Counted from the stretch's first letter, positions 45,271 through 54,258 are shown. The stretch: DNA of 64,000 nucleotides from Solimicrobium sp040544425 (GCA_040544425.1 JBEONO010000014.1:1-64000), one strand, 5' to 3'. Translations and numbers: made by a program. The notes: generated by a model not told the origin, from the letters alone.

Positions 45271-46665
45271 TCATTGATCCGGTTTCATGCGCTCCAGTGC
45301 CTCGGCTACCAACTTTTCGTTGGTTGCGCAAACGATTTGAAACTCGGCACTGATGCGCTGATCAGTGGCGGCGGCTTCCCAGAATTGACGCGCGGCTTGC
45401 GCGGCGATGAACCATGACTGCAATTCGGAAGGCACTGGCAATGCAGGGATAAATGCTTTCTGTTGAATTTCAACTGCACTCACTGGCGCATAGAGCATCG
45501 GCAGCATATCGTAGGCCGGTGCCAATTCCAGCATGCCTTTATTTGACGACGGCCGAAAGGACAGATTGCCTTCGTGCATATCCGAATTGGCGATCAATTT
45601 CCCGAAATGCCAAAGTATCGCGATATGCTGCGCGCTGGTTTCAGAAATTAATTTTGCTTTCAACAGCCGTTGCGCGGCAGCGACCCACGAGGCACCGGCA
45701 ATACCAAACATCGCGGCTTCCAGCGCGGCCCAGCTGCATAAGGCCGAGCGACCAAACTCGCCATGCCGGTCAAAGCGCTGCACTTCCAGGAAGGTGCGAT
45801 CGGTTTGCAGTAGCGTACTTTGCGCTGCACGACAGGGCAGCAAGGCGCTGATCGTCTCGAGCGCCAGATGTTCGCACACCAGTAAATCGGACCAGCGCCG
45901 CACCGCTGTGGTCTGATCGTTGCCGGAGAATTTCACCAGGACATGGACCGGCTGCCCGAAGCGCGTACGGCAAGTCGTGAATTTTGGGTTTTCACCACCG
46001 GCCGAGGAGATTGGAGCACCATGGGCCATGGCCTCAACCGCGCCTTGTGCATACGCTGTCAACACCTCACTCTCGCCGACAGGCTGGCAGCCTTGCTGCC
46101 TGTGCTGCATGAATCGGCGGTAGGCTGCTTCACCCAAAATCAGATTGCCCGGGCTATCCGATCCGACAATCGACAGCACCGCAATTACGTCGTCCTCGCT
46201 CCAGCGCGTTGGATCGTCCGGAACCTGAAAGATTGACGCGTTGGATCGGGCAAAGTGACGCCCTAGAAATCCCTGGGGTCGCAGATCAGCCAGCGGATAC
46301 GGCAGTCCTGCATACCAGCCATCTTTCCAGTCGGGTTGAACCGGCCAGTCAAAGGATGGCTCGGCTTTGAACAGGCAACCGCCAGGATAAATCGGATCTA
46401 ATGTGCCAATCTGGGTGCCGCGCCCCTGCTGATCGATCTGGTACACCGGCAAACTTTCCAGCTTGCCTCGGATAGCACGGCGCGCTGCGTAGGAACTGCT
46501 GCGCGCCGCGCCGCCCATCACAATCTGGTCGCCCAGCCCTCTGAGCATCCGCATCATGGTCGCCCGGCTCAGGGACGGACGGTCAATTTTCAAACGCGCC
46601 AACAGGTCCGCACCGCGTATTACGCGCGACCGACGTAGCAATTGAAGTAAATCCGGGGAGGTCAC
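45271..46665 (-). CDS. yjjJ: YjjJ/HipA-family serine kinase toxin-like protein
   Basis: 464 residues from a GTG start. N-terminal winged-helix-like region ('LARLKIDRPSLSRATMMRML'), then a HipA-type kinase: 'VHVLVKFSGND' (ATP-binding Lys), 'LIANSDMHEGNLSF' (catalytic Asp and Asn) and 'LELAPAYDMLPM' (metal-binding Asp). The architecture and length fit E. coli YjjJ, a HipA homologue without a separate HipB partner; here too no HTH antitoxin gene is adjacent. All kinase residues are present, so it is probably active. Confidence 0.85.
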   Translation of the reverse strand: MTSPDLLQLLRRSRVIRGADLLARLKIDRPSLSRATMMRMLRGLGDQIVMGGAARSSSYAARRAIRGKLESLPVYQIDQQGRGTQIGTLDPIYPGGCLFKAEPSFDWPVQPDWKDGWYAGLPYPLADLRPQGFLGRHFARSNASIFQVPDDPTRWSEDDVIAVLSIVGSDSPGNLILGEAAYRRFMQHRQQGCQPVGESEVLTAYAQGAVEAMAHGAPISSAGGENPKFTTCRTRFGQPVHVLVKFSGNDQTTAVRRWSDLLVCEHLALETISALLPCRAAQSTLLQTDRTFLEVQRFDRHGEFGRSALCSWAALEAAMFGIAGASWVAAAQRLLKAKLISETSAQHIAILWHFGKLIANSDMHEGNLSFRPSSNKGMLELAPAYDMLPMLYAPVSAVEIQQKAFIPALPVPSELQSWFIAAQAARQFWEAAATDQRISAEFQIVCATNEKLVAEALERMKPDQ

Positions 46666-46786
46666 AATAAATCACTTGTCAAACGATAGATGAAACGATA
46701 TTAATAATTTTTTCTTTTTAAATCAATTAATTAATTATTTCCATTAATCTTAATTTGAAACGATTATCAATGATCTAAAGAGACGT

Positions 46787-46810
46787 AGGCTGGGGAAAAA
46801 TCCCCAGCCT
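46787..46810. repeat. Dispersed palindrome, copy 3
   Basis: AGGCTGGGGA-AAAA-TCCCCAGCCT, flanked by GT...GC, shares outer arms with the palindrome at 30688-30711. It lies between two divergent genes, so it is not a terminator for either. The remaining 46666-47013 sequence is AT-rich and holds no other identified feature apart from presumed divergent promoters. Confidence 0.65.
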
Positions 46811-47013
46811 GCGCACTTGGCTATTCAACTATTTGTGGTTGCTTATACAGCTGTCGCTGGAACGACCAGATTCGTCCGATGTCCCGTTAATACCGGCCTG
46901 GAACCGGAAGGTTCAAACAAATTAGTCACGAATTCATCCTACAATGCAGCTTGAATTATTATTTCGCAACCGGGATTCACAGACCAATACCGCGAACTTT
47001 ACATGGATAGCCG

Positions 47014-47598
47014 ATGCAATTACCCCAATTTTTGTTGTTCAATTTTCTACTATCCTGTTGCGCACTGGTCAGCGTGCAAGGCAGCGCCAGCGAACATTAT
47101 CTGATTGATCCCCAGCATACGCTGAACACGTTTGAATATAAACATTGGGGCGCCGCGGCGCAGCGTGGCAAATTTGCTAAAAGTAGCGGCTTTATTGACC
47201 TGGATATGGCCGGCCGGTCCGGCACGATCAATATCGTCATTGATGCCGACTCCATCGATACCGGTTCCAGCCTGTTCGACAAGGTCATGCGCTCGGCAAC
47301 CTTCTTTGACACCAAACACTTCGACAAAATTGTCTTCAGTTCCACCCGGCTGATTTTTGACGATGAGCGTCTGGCGCAGGTTGAAGGCAATCTGACCATC
47401 AAAGACCGCTCCAGACCGGTGGTGATCGACATCACCGAATTCAGTTGCCGCTTTTTGGAGCTGTATAAAAAGAAGGGCTGCAATGCCAACGGCTACACCA
47501 GGATCCTGCGCAGCGATTTCAATGTCGACAGCTATCGGCCGTTTGTCAGTGACGCTGTGACTCTGTACTTCAGCGTCGAAGGATTTCAGGACGAGTAA
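47014..47598 (+). CDS. YceI-family periplasmic protein
   Basis: 194 residues with a signal peptide (1-26). The lipocalin-like YceI fold is clear: 'YLIDPQHTLNTFEYKHWGAAAQRGKF', 'GTINIVIDADSIDTGSSLFDKVMRSATFFDTKHF' and 'VEGNLTIKDRSRPVVIDI'. These proteins bind isoprenoid or similar hydrophobic ligands in the periplasm. Single gene with an upstream AT-rich region. Confidence 0.92.
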   Translation: MQLPQFLLFNFLLSCCALVSVQGSASEHYLIDPQHTLNTFEYKHWGAAAQRGKFAKSSGFIDLDMAGRSGTINIVIDADSIDTGSSLFDKVMRSATFFDTKHFDKIVFSSTRLIFDDERLAQVEGNLTIKDRSRPVVIDITEFSCRFLELYKKKGCNANGYTRILRSDFNVDSYRPFVSDAVTLYFSVEGFQDE

Positions 47599-47731
47599 TG
47601 TTGGTTTTGTGTCCAGACCCGGACTGGGTTCGATCAACAGTCGTTCGGTTTCAGCTCAACTTCAGCTCAATTACTGACACGCCCGCCACGAATTCGCCGA
47701 CAATTGCAGCTCCCCATCAAAATCCACCGCC

Positions 47732-48490
47732 ATGATCCTGCGTTATTTCAATCGTCTCAGCACTGAACATCGCAGCCAAAGCGCTGACCGGCATCTGGGC
47801 TATTCGCTGGCATTCGTGGCGGGCGCTGTCAATGCCGGCGGGTTTCTGGCGATTGGCCAATATACCTCGCACATGACCGGCATAGTCTCGAGCATGGCCG
47901 ATCGTCTGGCCCTGGGCAATATTACCCTGGCGCTGTCGGCTTTGTCGGCCTGGGTCGCTTTTGTGCTGGGTGCGGCGACCACGGCGGTATTGATCAATTT
48001 TGCGCGCCGCCGTCACCTGCGCAGTCAATATGCGCTGAGTCTGTTTCTGGAAGCGCTGTTGCTGCTGCTGTTTGGCATAACCGGCGGCTACCTCAACCAT
48101 CTGCACGAATTCCTCGACCCGGTAACGGTGCTGCTGCTGTGCTTCATCATGGGCCTGCAGAATGCCATCATCACCAAGGTTTCGAATGCGGTGATCCGCA
48201 CCACGCACGTCACCGGCCTGTCGACCGATCTGGGGATTGAACTGGGCAAACTGATTTATATCAACCGCGCGCATGATCCCGAGCTTGCCGTGCATGCCAA
48301 TCGCGAGAAATTACGGCTGCACGCTTTATTGATCTTTTATTTTTTTACCGGCGGCGTGACCGGTGCAATCGGCTTCAAGCACATCGGCTACTCAACCACG
48401 ATATTTTTGGCAGCCGCGCTGGCCTTGCTGGCCAGCGGGCCCATCATCTCGGACATTCGCTATCAATTGAAAAAGTTGAAAACACCCTGA
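47732..48490 (+). CDS. DUF1275 (YoaK-like) membrane protein
   Basis: 252 residues with six hydrophobic segments. 'AFVAGAVNAGGFLAIGQYTSHMTGIVSSMADRLALG' and 'LLLCFIMGLQNAIITKVSNAVIRTTHVTGLSTDLGIELG' are the two conserved halves of the DUF1275/YoaK family, which has an internal duplication and unknown transport function. Located just before yjdM. Confidence 0.9.
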   Translation: MILRYFNRLSTEHRSQSADRHLGYSLAFVAGAVNAGGFLAIGQYTSHMTGIVSSMADRLALGNITLALSALSAWVAFVLGAATTAVLINFARRRHLRSQYALSLFLEALLLLLFGITGGYLNHLHEFLDPVTVLLLCFIMGLQNAIITKVSNAVIRTTHVTGLSTDLGIELGKLIYINRAHDPELAVHANREKLRLHALLIFYFFTGGVTGAIGFKHIGYSTTIFLAAALALLASGPIISDIRYQLKKLKTP

Positions 48491-48556
48491 TTTTTTTGCC
48501 AATTGCTGCAATGTATAATGCACCCTTCATTTCGGACCCTTCAGAAAGTCTTGCCC

Positions 48557-48895
48557 ATGAGCACCCTGCCGCCCTGCCCCCAATGTAATTCCGAATTCAC
48601 TTACGAAGACGAGGGGCAATATGTCTGTCCCGAATGCGCGCATGAATGGAAGGCGAGCGTTGCGCCCGACGCTGAACAGAAAAAGGTGTATCGCGATTCA
48701 GCAGGCAATGTTTTGGAAGATGGTGATACGGTGACGGTCATCAAGGATTTAAAACTGAAAGGCTCGGGTGGCACGATCAAGATGGGTACCAAGGTCAAGA
48801 ATATCCGTCTGGTCGACAGCGATCACGACATCGACTGTAAAATCGATGGCTTCGGCGCGATGAGTTTAAAAACCGAGTTTGTCAAAAAAGTCTGA
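48557..48895 (+). CDS. yjdM: YjdM/PhnA-like zinc-ribbon protein
   Basis: 112 residues from ATG at 48557. N-terminal zinc ribbon 'CPQCNSEFTYEDEGQYVCPECAHEW' (two CxxC), then the conserved C-domain 'DSAGNVLEDGDTVTVIKDLKLKGSGGTIKMGTKVKNIRL' and 'HDIDCKIDGFGAMSLKTEFVKK'. The family (formerly PhnA) is annotated with alkylphosphonate utilisation, but a direct role is not established. A TATAAT-like -10 lies at 48514-48519. Confidence 0.93.
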   Translation: MSTLPPCPQCNSEFTYEDEGQYVCPECAHEWKASVAPDAEQKKVYRDSAGNVLEDGDTVTVIKDLKLKGSGGTIKMGTKVKNIRLVDSDHDIDCKIDGFGAMSLKTEFVKKV

Positions 48896-48944
48896 GCGTC
48901 TTCTGCTGTTTTTCCGTCACCGACCTGATGATTCTGGAGCCACT

Positions 48945-50921
48945 TTGTCGATAGATGCAATCCTCGAGAAAATCGCCAATTCTCCCCTCACACCGGACAC
49001 CACCTGTCTGCGCGAATTGGTCGATGCCATCCGACCGAAACGCGCTACGCAGATTGACCTGGCCACTGACCGTTTGCGCGCCCTGTGTCATCTGCTGGAG
49101 AAGCGACCTGAGTATGCGACGGCGTTGCGCCAGTATCTGGTCGAGGTAGTATCTTCGCGCAAGATCCTGCATCTGTTTACCGACACGGGCATTACCTTGT
49201 CAACCGGTTTCTGGAACGCCGCCTGGCAAAGGCTGGCCTTTAAAATCTTGCCGCCGCTGGCCAATGACGAGTACCTGCGCGATGTGTTCGGCACGATCTT
49301 TAACCGGGTCGATGATTACGTCTGGATTGACGGCATCGATGAAGCGATCTGGCTGGAATTGATTCAAACCCTGAACTTCCAGCTGCGCGGCACCAAAATC
49401 AAACCCGATGGGGTATTGAATGAGCTGCTGTCGGCCTTGCAGGTGCTGTCGTATCGCATCAGCGCGATTGGTCTCGAGTCTGAGCTGGTGCGCAACTATC
49501 CGTCGATAGAGCGCTACGAGTCGCCGTTTCTGCAGCAGAACAATGAGATCAACGATTACATCAAGGAGTACCGCGACTGGATGCTCGATCACAGCTTGCC
49601 GCACCGCGACAGCCAGCATATCGAGGTCCTGTTGGCGCAATGCGAAGAGGTCGTGCTGAAAATTCGCCGTACCGCCTCGGCGCAGGGCGTGTCGGTCAGC
49701 CTGACGCGGTTGCTGTTGAGCGTGACACAAAGCATCGCGCGCCTGCGCACCTTGCTGTCGCTGATCGAAGCACCGGGCAAAGAAGAAGCATTGACGGCGA
49801 GTTTGGGCTTGTTCAAAAAACTGGTGTACGCCGACAATCGCAAATACAGCATCGCCGATTTGATCGGCTCGAATACCGATCTGTTGACGATCCAGGTCAC
49901 CGAACACGCCGGTCGCAGCGGGGAACATTATGTCGCCAACAACCGGCGCGAATGGTTTGAGATGCTGCGCTCGGCCAGTGGTGCGGGATTTATTGTCGGC
50001 TTCATGGGGATGATTAAAATCCTGTTCAGTAAATTGCTGCTGGCCCCGTTTGGCTTTGCCTTCCTGTTCAGTCTGAATTATTCGCTTGGATTTATGCTGG
50101 TGCATATTCTGCATTTCACTATCGCGACCAAACAACCGGCGATGACCGCAGCGCTGATTGCCAGGTCTCTGGACAGCAACAAACAGAATCTGGATGATCT
50201 GTGTGAATTGATCGTGCAGGTCCTGCGCACCCAATTCATCGCCATCATCGGCAATGTGTCGATCGCCATGCCGACCGCATACGCGATTGCCTGGGCCTGG
50301 TTTGGTATCACGGGGCACCATTTTGTCGATCCGAACAAGGCGCAACATCTGCTGGCAGACATTGATCCGTTTACCCCCCTGCCTTTATTTCATGCCGCGA
50401 TTGCCGGTGTGTGCCTGTTTTTGTCGGGTTTGATTTCGGGTTACTACGACAACAAGGCCAGCTACGGAAAAATCCCCGAGCGACTGCTGCAGCTGACATC
50501 GATGAACCGGCTGTTCGGTGCCGAGCGCTGGAAGCGCATGACTGTTTACATCGGCAACAATCTCGGCGCATTGGCGGGAAATTTTTTCTTCGGGATCATG
50601 CTCGGCAGTATTGGACAGATTGGCGTGTTTTTGGGATTGGCGATTGATATTCGCCACATTACTTTTTCCAGCGCCAATTTTGCCTTCGCACTGGTCGGAT
50701 TGAATCATCAGCTCAGCTGGCAGGTCTGGGCGATCTCCCTGTTTGGCATCGCTGCGATCGGCTTCATGAATCTGGCGGTGAGTTTTTCACTGGCGCTGTT
50801 TGTCGCGATGCGCTCGCGCAATGTCAGCTTCAAGCAAAGCCGGGCCCTGCTGTCCTTGCTGTGGAAACGGTTTGCCAAACGTGGACGGGATTTCTTTTTC
50901 CCGCCGAAAGAAGTGCTGTGA
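48945..50921 (+). CDS. Gcr-type 'site-specific recombinase' membrane protein
   Basis: 658 residues from TTG at 48945, preceded by TCTGGAG at good spacing. A TTG at 48879, overlapping yjdM by 17 nt, is the alternative. The family name is historical: the protein has a long helical cytoplasmic part ('CLRELVDAIRPK', 'LLAQCEEVVLKIRRTASAQGVSVSLTRLLLS') followed by about seven membrane helices (residues ~330-630, e.g. 'AGFIVGFMGMIKILFSKLLLAPFGFAFLFSLNYSLGF' split over two helices). It lacks recombinase catalytic motifs, so a true recombinase function is doubtful. Confidence 0.85.
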   Translation: MSIDAILEKIANSPLTPDTTCLRELVDAIRPKRATQIDLATDRLRALCHLLEKRPEYATALRQYLVEVVSSRKILHLFTDTGITLSTGFWNAAWQRLAFKILPPLANDEYLRDVFGTIFNRVDDYVWIDGIDEAIWLELIQTLNFQLRGTKIKPDGVLNELLSALQVLSYRISAIGLESELVRNYPSIERYESPFLQQNNEINDYIKEYRDWMLDHSLPHRDSQHIEVLLAQCEEVVLKIRRTASAQGVSVSLTRLLLSVTQSIARLRTLLSLIEAPGKEEALTASLGLFKKLVYADNRKYSIADLIGSNTDLLTIQVTEHAGRSGEHYVANNRREWFEMLRSASGAGFIVGFMGMIKILFSKLLLAPFGFAFLFSLNYSLGFMLVHILHFTIATKQPAMTAALIARSLDSNKQNLDDLCELIVQVLRTQFIAIIGNVSIAMPTAYAIAWAWFGITGHHFVDPNKAQHLLADIDPFTPLPLFHAAIAGVCLFLSGLISGYYDNKASYGKIPERLLQLTSMNRLFGAERWKRMTVYIGNNLGALAGNFFFGIMLGSIGQIGVFLGLAIDIRHITFSSANFAFALVGLNHQLSWQVWAISLFGIAAIGFMNLAVSFSLALFVAMRSRNVSFKQSRALLSLLWKRFAKRGRDFFFPPKEVL

Positions 50922-51055
50922 CGAAGTTGATTTACCTTGTTTTAGATCAATCTGCAAAAGCCTTGCTGCTGTAATTTCACCATTCATTACAAAATTTTGT
51001 GCTTTAAATTCGGGCATTGTTCCCATCGTCTTACTTAACTTTTATGGAGCGTTTC

Positions 51056-51655
51056 ATGACTCAACGTTTAAGCTCAATCGCAGTGGCCGTATGTATTGCC
51101 TGCACCTTCCCGGTCGCGGCGCTGGCGCAAACTGCCACGCCAAACAGCAAAGACTTTCCCATTCACGTCAAGCTGGTGGATACCAGAATTACCGCAAAGA
51201 TCGTGGAACTGGATTTGCCAAATCGAATGGCTACATTCAGAACGCCAGACAATGATTTCGTGACCGTGCGCGTGCCGCGCAAAGTGCACAATTTTGACAA
51301 TGTAAAAGTCGGCGATGAGTTGGTGGTGCATTACACCATTGCGGCTGCGGCGCGCATCAACCCTGCCACCAAGGATGGCATCCGCGAACTGGTTGAATCA
51401 TCCAGTGATTCAACGGCAAAGCGCGGTGGCATGCCGGGTATGAAATCTGAAAACAATGTGCAGGTACTGGCCAACATTCAGTCCTTCGATGTCAAAGCCA
51501 GAACCGTCACCATCCAGGGCGCGACGCGTACTGTGAAAATTACTGTGCCCGATGATCTGGATATGAGCAAGCTGCAGGTGGGTGATCAGGTGCAGGCGGA
51601 GTTTTCTGATGCGGTGGCGATTGATATTGAACGACCGCCAGTGCTGAAGAAGTAA
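51056..51655 (+). CDS. Exported protein with two OB-like repeats
   Basis: 199 residues from ATG at 51056, with TATGGAG upstream. Signal peptide 1-24 (...AALAQT). Two related beta domains: 'ITAKIVELDLPNRMATFRTPDNDFVTVRVPR' with 'VKVGDELVVHYTIAAAARI', and 'NIQSFDVKARTVTIQGATRTVKITVPD' with 'LQVGDQVQAEFSDAVAIDI'. Internal duplication is evident. No family recognised; periplasmic location likely. Confidence 0.75.
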   Translation: MTQRLSSIAVAVCIACTFPVAALAQTATPNSKDFPIHVKLVDTRITAKIVELDLPNRMATFRTPDNDFVTVRVPRKVHNFDNVKVGDELVVHYTIAAAARINPATKDGIRELVESSSDSTAKRGGMPGMKSENNVQVLANIQSFDVKARTVTIQGATRTVKITVPDDLDMSKLQVGDQVQAEFSDAVAIDIERPPVLKK

Positions 51656-51684
51656 CGGTTGACGTGCTGCCCCGTCCTGGCACT

Positions 51685-51835
51685 GTCGTTCCCGCTGGTG
51701 TAGGCGGGAACCTAGTGTCGTTACGCACTTATTTCGAACCAAACGACACTAGGTTCCCGCCTGAGGCCGCGGGAATGACGGGGTCGCCTAGACGGGGTCG
51801 CCTAGACGGGGTCGCCTAGACGGGGTCGCCGGGAC
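51685..51835. repeat. REPIN C with 14-bp tandem repeat
   Basis: Inverted REP units at 51685-51722 and 51742-51779 with a short loop, followed by four tandem copies of GGGGTCGCCTAGAC (51780-51835; the last reads CCGGGAC). The tandem unit directly follows the same REP edge (GGGAATGAC) as in REPIN B (GGGAACGAC). Located between two convergent genes, so it may act as a bidirectional 3' structure. Confidence 0.88.
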
Positions 51836-51843
51836 TGAACTGA

Positions 51844-52515
51844 CTAATTCGGAGTGGTCACATTTGACGACGCTGCATTGGTATCTTCCGGCGGTTTGGC
51901 CACATACTTCTTGACGTCACTTTCATCGATATACTCAAACACCTTCACGACTTTTGCCACGCCAGGAATGCCGCGTGCCGCGTCGGCACCCGTAGTACCC
52001 TCGCGCTGCGAGACTCGTCCCATCAGATACACGACACCGTTTTCAGTCACAACCTTGAATGAACTGGAGTAGATATCGGCCGTGCCGATCAGGGCGCTTC
52101 TCACCCTGGTTGAAATATACGCGTCGTTTGAACGCTCGCTGAAGGTGGTTTGAAACAGTGATACCGTGATTTCATTGACCACTGAAATGACATTATCAAC
52201 CGACTTAATCTGAGTTTCCACTTTGGCCTTGGTGGCTTCATCCTTGACCTGGCCGGTCAGCAGTACTTTACGGTTATAGCTGTCCACATTGACATGCACG
52301 GCGTCACCAAACACGTTGGAAATGAGATTGGCGCCTTTCAGTTCAATCGAGGTATCTTCGGTTTGCGATCCCAAAGTGCGACGATCCGACATCGATACCG
52401 CTGTGCCAACCGCACCGCCAACCAGTACCGCGACGCAACCAGACAGACCTGCAAGAACACCTGCCACCAACACAACGCGTGCCAATCTGCGCACAACCAA
52501 ACCGGAATTACTCAT
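51844..52515 (-). CDS. dolP: BON-domain lipoprotein (DolP/OsmY-like)
   Basis: 223 residues from ATG at 52515, with GGGGGAG upstream. Lipobox Leu-Ser-Gly-Cys27 makes it an outer-membrane lipoprotein. Two BON domains: 'DAVHVNVDSYNRKVLLTGQVKDEATKAKVETQIKSVDNVISVVNEI' and 'SALIGTADIYSSSFKVVTENGVVYLMGRVSQREGTTGADAARGIPGVAKVVKVF'. Gene order yraN-diaA-dolP is the same as in E. coli. The start overlaps the diaA end by 8 nt. In E. coli, DolP supports outer-membrane integrity. Confidence 0.88.
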   Translation of the reverse strand: MSNSGLVVRRLARVVLVAGVLAGLSGCVAVLVGGAVGTAVSMSDRRTLGSQTEDTSIELKGANLISNVFGDAVHVNVDSYNRKVLLTGQVKDEATKAKVETQIKSVDNVISVVNEITVSLFQTTFSERSNDAYISTRVRSALIGTADIYSSSFKVVTENGVVYLMGRVSQREGTTGADAARGIPGVAKVVKVFEYIDESDVKKYVAKPPEDTNAASSNVTTPN

Positions 52516-53104
52516 GCATTTCTCCCCCAAATAAAGCAATATCAATCCCATCGCAAATGCAATGGATTGTCACTAAATGTACTTCCTGAATGCGCGCAGT
52601 ACGTTCGTGCGGCACACAGATATTCGCGTCGCCCTCACCCAGCAGAGTGGCAATCACGCCGCCGTTTTTACCGGTCAGCGCAACGATATGCATCTCACGT
52701 TCGATCGCCGCTTCCACCGCCTGCACCACGTTGGCGGAATTTCCCGAGGTCGAGATCGCCAGCAGCACATCGCCGGCCTGACCAAAGGCCTGCACCTGTT
52801 TGGAAAAAATTTCAGCGTAGCTGTAATCGTTGCCCACTGCGGTCAGGATCGAGGTATCGGTGGTGAGTGCCAGTGCTGGCAGGGGCAGTCGTTCACGTTC
52901 AAATCGTCCTACCAGTTCGGCGGCGAAATGCTGGCAGTCGGCGGCAGATCCGCCGTTGCCGCAGGCCAGAATCTTGTTGCCGTTTGATAGCGCAGTGAAC
53001 ATGATGTCAATCGCATGCGCGATCGGCCCGGCCAATTGCTCGGCGGCCTGCATTTTGAGTTCGGCACTTTCACGGAAGTGCGCAAGAATTTGTTGATTGG
53101 TCAT
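52508..53104 (-). CDS. diaA: SIS-domain protein DiaA (GmhA-like)
   Basis: 198 residues. SIS fold with 'KILACGNGGSAADCQHFAAELVGRF', 'LTAVGNDYSYAEIFSKQVQAF' and 'LLAISTSGNSANVVQAVEAA'. Sequence cannot alone separate DiaA (initiator of replication factor binding DnaA) from phosphoheptose isomerase GmhA; the conserved neighbours yraN and dolP favour DiaA. Translationally coupled to the BON lipoprotein gene. Confidence 0.85.
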   Translation of the reverse strand: MTNQQILAHFRESAELKMQAAEQLAGPIAHAIDIMFTALSNGNKILACGNGGSAADCQHFAAELVGRFERERLPLPALALTTDTSILTAVGNDYSYAEIFSKQVQAFGQAGDVLLAISTSGNSANVVQAVEAAIEREMHIVALTGKNGGVIATLLGEGDANICVPHERTARIQEVHLVTIHCICDGIDIALFGGEMHE

Positions 53105-53175
53105 AGTATGGACAGTAGTAAGGGTGGGGCGATCTGATGATGGGGCGATTATAGACTAACGTGACAAAAAACTTG

Positions 53176-53541
53176 TTACCCTTCAATTACATTTTTCAAC
53201 CATTCTATTTTGCCATCATCAATCGCGATCACGTCAAAACGGCAGGGTGGAGATGTCTGAAAGCGTTGCAGGTAGACTTGGGCGGTCATCACCAGATTGC
53301 GCTTTTTGCCTTCCGTGACCGATTCAGCAGCGCCGCCAAATCGTCCTTTTGCACGACTGCGCACTTCCACGAAAATCAGGGTGCCGTGTTCCAGCATGAT
53401 CAAATCGATTTCACCAAACGGGCGCCGAAAATTGCTTTCGACATGAATCAGACCCTTGGTCAGTAAAAAATTTAATGCCCGTTTTTCGGCTTCCTTACCC
53501 AGCAATTGCGCATTCTCGGGTGTCTTGTTCCACCATCGCAT
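53176..53541 (-). CDS. yraN: YraN-family (UPF0102) nuclease-like protein
   Basis: 121 residues from ATG at 53541; the longer frame upstream is not protein-like. PD-(D/E)xK-type core: 'NFRRPFGEIDLIMLEHGTLIFVEVRSR' with Glu/Asp and Glu-x-Arg. Likely DNA-processing nuclease fold of unknown role. In relatives its upstream divergent neighbour is usually rsmI; here that place is taken by a small exported protein and a Fic-type gene. Confidence 0.9.
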   Translation of the reverse strand: MRWWNKTPENAQLLGKEAEKRALNFLLTKGLIHVESNFRRPFGEIDLIMLEHGTLIFVEVRSRAKGRFGGAAESVTEGKKRNLVMTAQVYLQRFQTSPPCRFDVIAIDDGKIEWLKNVIEG

Positions 53542-53689
53542 TGGAATATCCTGTCGTTGAGATGCTGGTAATGTAACCGATTTCGGTGTGAAATCAGCAA
53601 ACTGATCCGACAAGTTTGCTGTCACGTGGCGACCTGTCGTCCCGCGTGCTTTGACTGCGATAAAAATGCAGGAAGCTTCACCAACCGGA

Positions 53690-54022
53690 TTACATGACAG
53701 CGGTCTTCGCTGAACGATCCTTGAGGGTGCGGTTGCAGGAGTCATCGATTAATGGTCGCTTTGTGCCCATCAGTTTTGTCCGTGCCGGTGGAAGCGGTTT
53801 GGGCACAGGCGCGGCTTTCTGAATTTTCGGCGCCGCGCTGTCACTGCCCTCCTGCATGATCTGGACATTGGCCACGCCCATCCAACCCCATAACCAGATG
53901 CTGCTGGCGTGAACGTGCGGACTCCATGCCGCGATCGCGACCAGCAGCAGCATGCTCGTGAATTGTGACAGTGCGACCGACTGCCGGTCATGCCAGATAT
54001 TTGTTTGAACTGACTTGCGCAT
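53690..54022 (-). CDS. Small membrane-anchored or exported protein
   Basis: 110 residues from ATG at 54022, with GGGGAAG upstream. One hydrophobic segment (residues ~19-38) followed by Trp-rich 'SIWLWGWMGV' and a Pro/Lys-rich basic tail. No family recognised. It is divergent from the Fic-type gene and shares the intergenic region that holds the CGCGAC operator candidates. Confidence 0.5.
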   Translation of the reverse strand: MRKSVQTNIWHDRQSVALSQFTSMLLLVAIAAWSPHVHASSIWLWGWMGVANVQIMQEGSDSAAPKIQKAAPVPKPLPPARTKLMGTKRPLIDDSCNRTLKDRSAKTAVM

Positions 54023-54222
54023 AATCTTCCCCCACCCGGTGATTGACTGCACCCGGATGAGCGCAATCTTTACCAAAATTAAGCCATTGATTTTTATAGA
54101 TTTGTTTTTTTGAATCTGCCCGAACTGTGCGGTACTTTGGTACAAAGCGATACACATGCTTCAGGTAACGGGATAAGACCTTGATTGTCCAGGAAAGTTC
54201 CGCGTCGCTAATATCGCGACAC

Positions 54223-54258
54223 TTTATTTGTCGCGTAATGGCTTGCGCGACAAATAAA
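54223..54258 (+). promoter_or_regulatory. Operator-like inverted repeat before the Fic-type gene
   Basis: TTTATTTGTCGCG (54223-54235) and CGCGACAAATAAA (54246-54258) are perfect 13-bp inverted arms with a 10-nt spacer, ending 43 nt before the start codon. A further CGCGAC lies just upstream at about 54215-54220, giving three half-sites. The Fic protein's N-terminal winged-helix region is a good candidate binder, so autoregulation is likely (inference). Confidence 0.65.

Noticed and set aside
46787..46810. Hairpin considered as a Rho-independent terminator
   Set aside because: It lies between two divergent starts, so no transcript ends there, and there is no T tract; treated as a dispersed palindrome.
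49200..50348. 382-codon antisense frame opposite the Gcr-type gene
   Set aside because: Gln/His/Arg-rich shadow; the sense strand encodes a coherent membrane protein.
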